The notes beneath the pieces are model-generated. The model had not been told where the DNA came from. It did not search any database and was given only the letters and a program-made list of their open reading frames with translations. DNA of 5,726 bases from Chloroflexota bacterium (GTDB taxonomy: Bacteria; Chloroflexota; Dehalococcoidia; GIF9; AB-539-J10): contig DAOVBS010000040.1 of the NCBI GenBank assembly GCA_030670425.1, forward strand, positions 1 through 5,726. The letters are read 5' to 3'. The position numbers and the translations under genes were made by a program. Below, one piece after another: positions 4,862-5,726 of this stretch; position 1 is the first letter of the stretch; the number at the start of each line of letters is the position of its first letter.

Positions 4862-5726
4862 TTATCTCCTCTTCCATTTCGCCAAGGCTGCATCCGCCGC
4901 CAGGGTCATGGGATCCAATGTAGGAGCCGCCGGCGGCGCATAACATGTTTCCAGCCCTACGAAATCCTCAAGGGTCATCCCATTGAGAATGCCCACCGCA
5001 AAGACATTGATACGCTGGTGCACGTCCTCTTCTCCAACAATCTGTGCCGCAACGATTCTTCCGTGCTGGGGGTCAGCCATAACTTTCACTGTAATGGGCT
5101 TCTTCCCGGGGAAGTAGTTGGGTAACGTCGAGCCATTGTATTTCCCCACCACAACTTCGATTCCGGCACCTTTCAGTTCCTTCATAGTGGGGCCCACGGC
5201 GGATATCTCGAGGCCAAAGAGCTCCGTTGTCCTGTTATTCAGTACACCTCGCGGCAGTTTTTCTTTCCCTCCGACGGCACTCACTCCCGCAACTCTGCCC
5301 TGCCTGACTCCGATACTCCCCAAGCCTATTGCTCCCGGTCTTCCCGTAACGAAGTCCGGATACTCTGTGCAATCCCCAGCGGCGAAAATGCCCTCCACAG
5401 ATGTCATACATCTCTCATCAATTGCAATTGCGCCAGTCGCCCCAGTGCGGCATCCTGCCTTATCCGCCACTTCAACACGCGGTCTGCTACCCGCAGATAT
5501 GATCACGAGGTCAACAGGGTACTTTGACTCCTCTCCGGTATCCAGATTCCTTAGCACCACAAATTCCACTCGCCCCGCGCCACCAATCTCGGAGACGGTG
5601 CTCCTGGGGATGAAATCAATGCCACGTCGCTCTGCGCTCTTCTGCACGATGGCAGCCATGTCTTCGTCTATCATACCTGCCAGCATATGGGTTCTCAGCC
5701 TGACCTGTGCCCTCATTTCTCTCATA
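4862..5726 (-). CDS. FAD-dependent pyridine nucleotide-disulfide oxidoreductase, CoA-disulfide reductase/NADH oxidase-like (N-terminus beyond window)
   Basis: Only the C-terminal 287 codons are present; the frame is open through the right edge, and the Met at 5725 is probably internal. What remains fits a flavoprotein disulfide reductase of the CoADR/Nox type. There is the end of the NAD(P)H-binding domain with VDLVIISAGSRP (about local residue 71-82), the second FAD motif SVEGIFAAGDC (109-119), and a dimerisation domain (about 165-275) ending in LETCYAPPAAPTLDP (258-272), which corresponds to the YAPP segment of CoA-disulfide reductases and NADH oxidases. The N-terminal FAD GxGxxG and redox-active Cys lie outside, so the substrate (CoA disulfide, O2, peroxide, sulfur or rubredoxin) cannot be decided. 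It ends soon after YAPP, with no rhodanese-type extension. It lies 58 nt upstream of lipA and may share its transcript. A GAGGAG sequence overlaps its last codons and could serve translation downstream. Confidence 0.9.
   Translation of the reverse strand, partial: MREMRAQVRLRTHMLAGMIDEDMAAIVQKSAERRGIDFIPRSTVSEIGGAGRVEFVVLRNLDTGEESKYPVDLVIISAGSRPRVEVADKAGCRTGATGAIAIDERCMTSVEGIFAAGDCTEYPDFVTGRPGAIGLGSIGVRQGRVAGVSAVGGKEKLPRGVLNNRTTELFGLEISAVGPTMKELKGAGIEVVVGKYNGSTLPNYFPGKKPITVKVMADPQHGRIVAAQIVGEEDVHQRINVFAVGILNGMTLEDFVGLETCYAPPAAPTLDPMTLAADAALAKWKRR

Noticed and set aside
5723..5725. ATG at 5725 as the true start of the oxidoreductase
   Set aside because: The protein would lack its N-terminal FAD domain and half of the NAD(P)H domain; the frame simply runs off the window.

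Overview
The window is an ordinary-looking stretch of bacterial chromosome with all genes on the minus strand, so they read from right to left. In transcription order they are: the C-terminal part of an FAD/NAD(P)H oxidoreductase of the CoA-disulfide reductase/NADH oxidase type (4862-5726, cut by the right edge); lipA, lipoyl synthase (3880-4803); rpsU, ribosomal protein bS21 (3644-3820); yqeY, a GatB/YqeY-family protein (3188-3637); purL, the stand-alone large subunit of FGAM synthase (825-3029); and a DUF1015-family protein (1-809, cut by the left edge). No RNA gene, mobile element, CRISPR array or phage gene is visible. Every ORF on the plus strand is a shadow of these genes.

The layout suggests two transcription blocks. 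The first is the oxidoreductase plus lipA. The second begins at a strong sigma-70-like promoter (TTGACA, 18-nt spacer, TAGAAT; 3836-3865) between lipA and rpsU, and probably runs rpsU-yqeY-purL-DUF1015. rpsU and yqeY are separated by 6 nt, and purL and the DUF1015 gene by 15 nt. A 158-nt untranslated leader with a perfect 9-bp hairpin separates yqeY from purL, and is the only sizeable non-coding stretch. The rpsU promoter sits so close to the gene that the predicted mRNA leader is only about 8-10 nt and has no Shine-Dalgarno sequence. By contrast, purL has a near-perfect Shine-Dalgarno (AAGGAGGG) in front of a TTG start codon.

The organism is a bacterium of moderately high GC that uses ATG, GTG and TTG starts. 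bS21 next to yqeY is a common bacterial arrangement. The short PurL form, which needs separate PurQ and PurS partners, excludes the fused proteobacterial enzyme. The overall flavour is compatible with an uncultured Chloroflexota (Dehalococcoidia-like) or another environmental lineage, but this is a weak impression and not a demonstrated assignment.

The genes serve separate housekeeping jobs: lipoate cofactor maturation, flavin-dependent redox chemistry, translation, and step four of purine synthesis. I see no convincing undescribed system. The items most worth a second look are the near-leaderless rpsU transcript, the structured purL leader, the separation of purL from its purS/purQ partners, and the DUF1015 protein, whose DGHHRY motif may be a ParB/sulfiredoxin-like nucleotide site.
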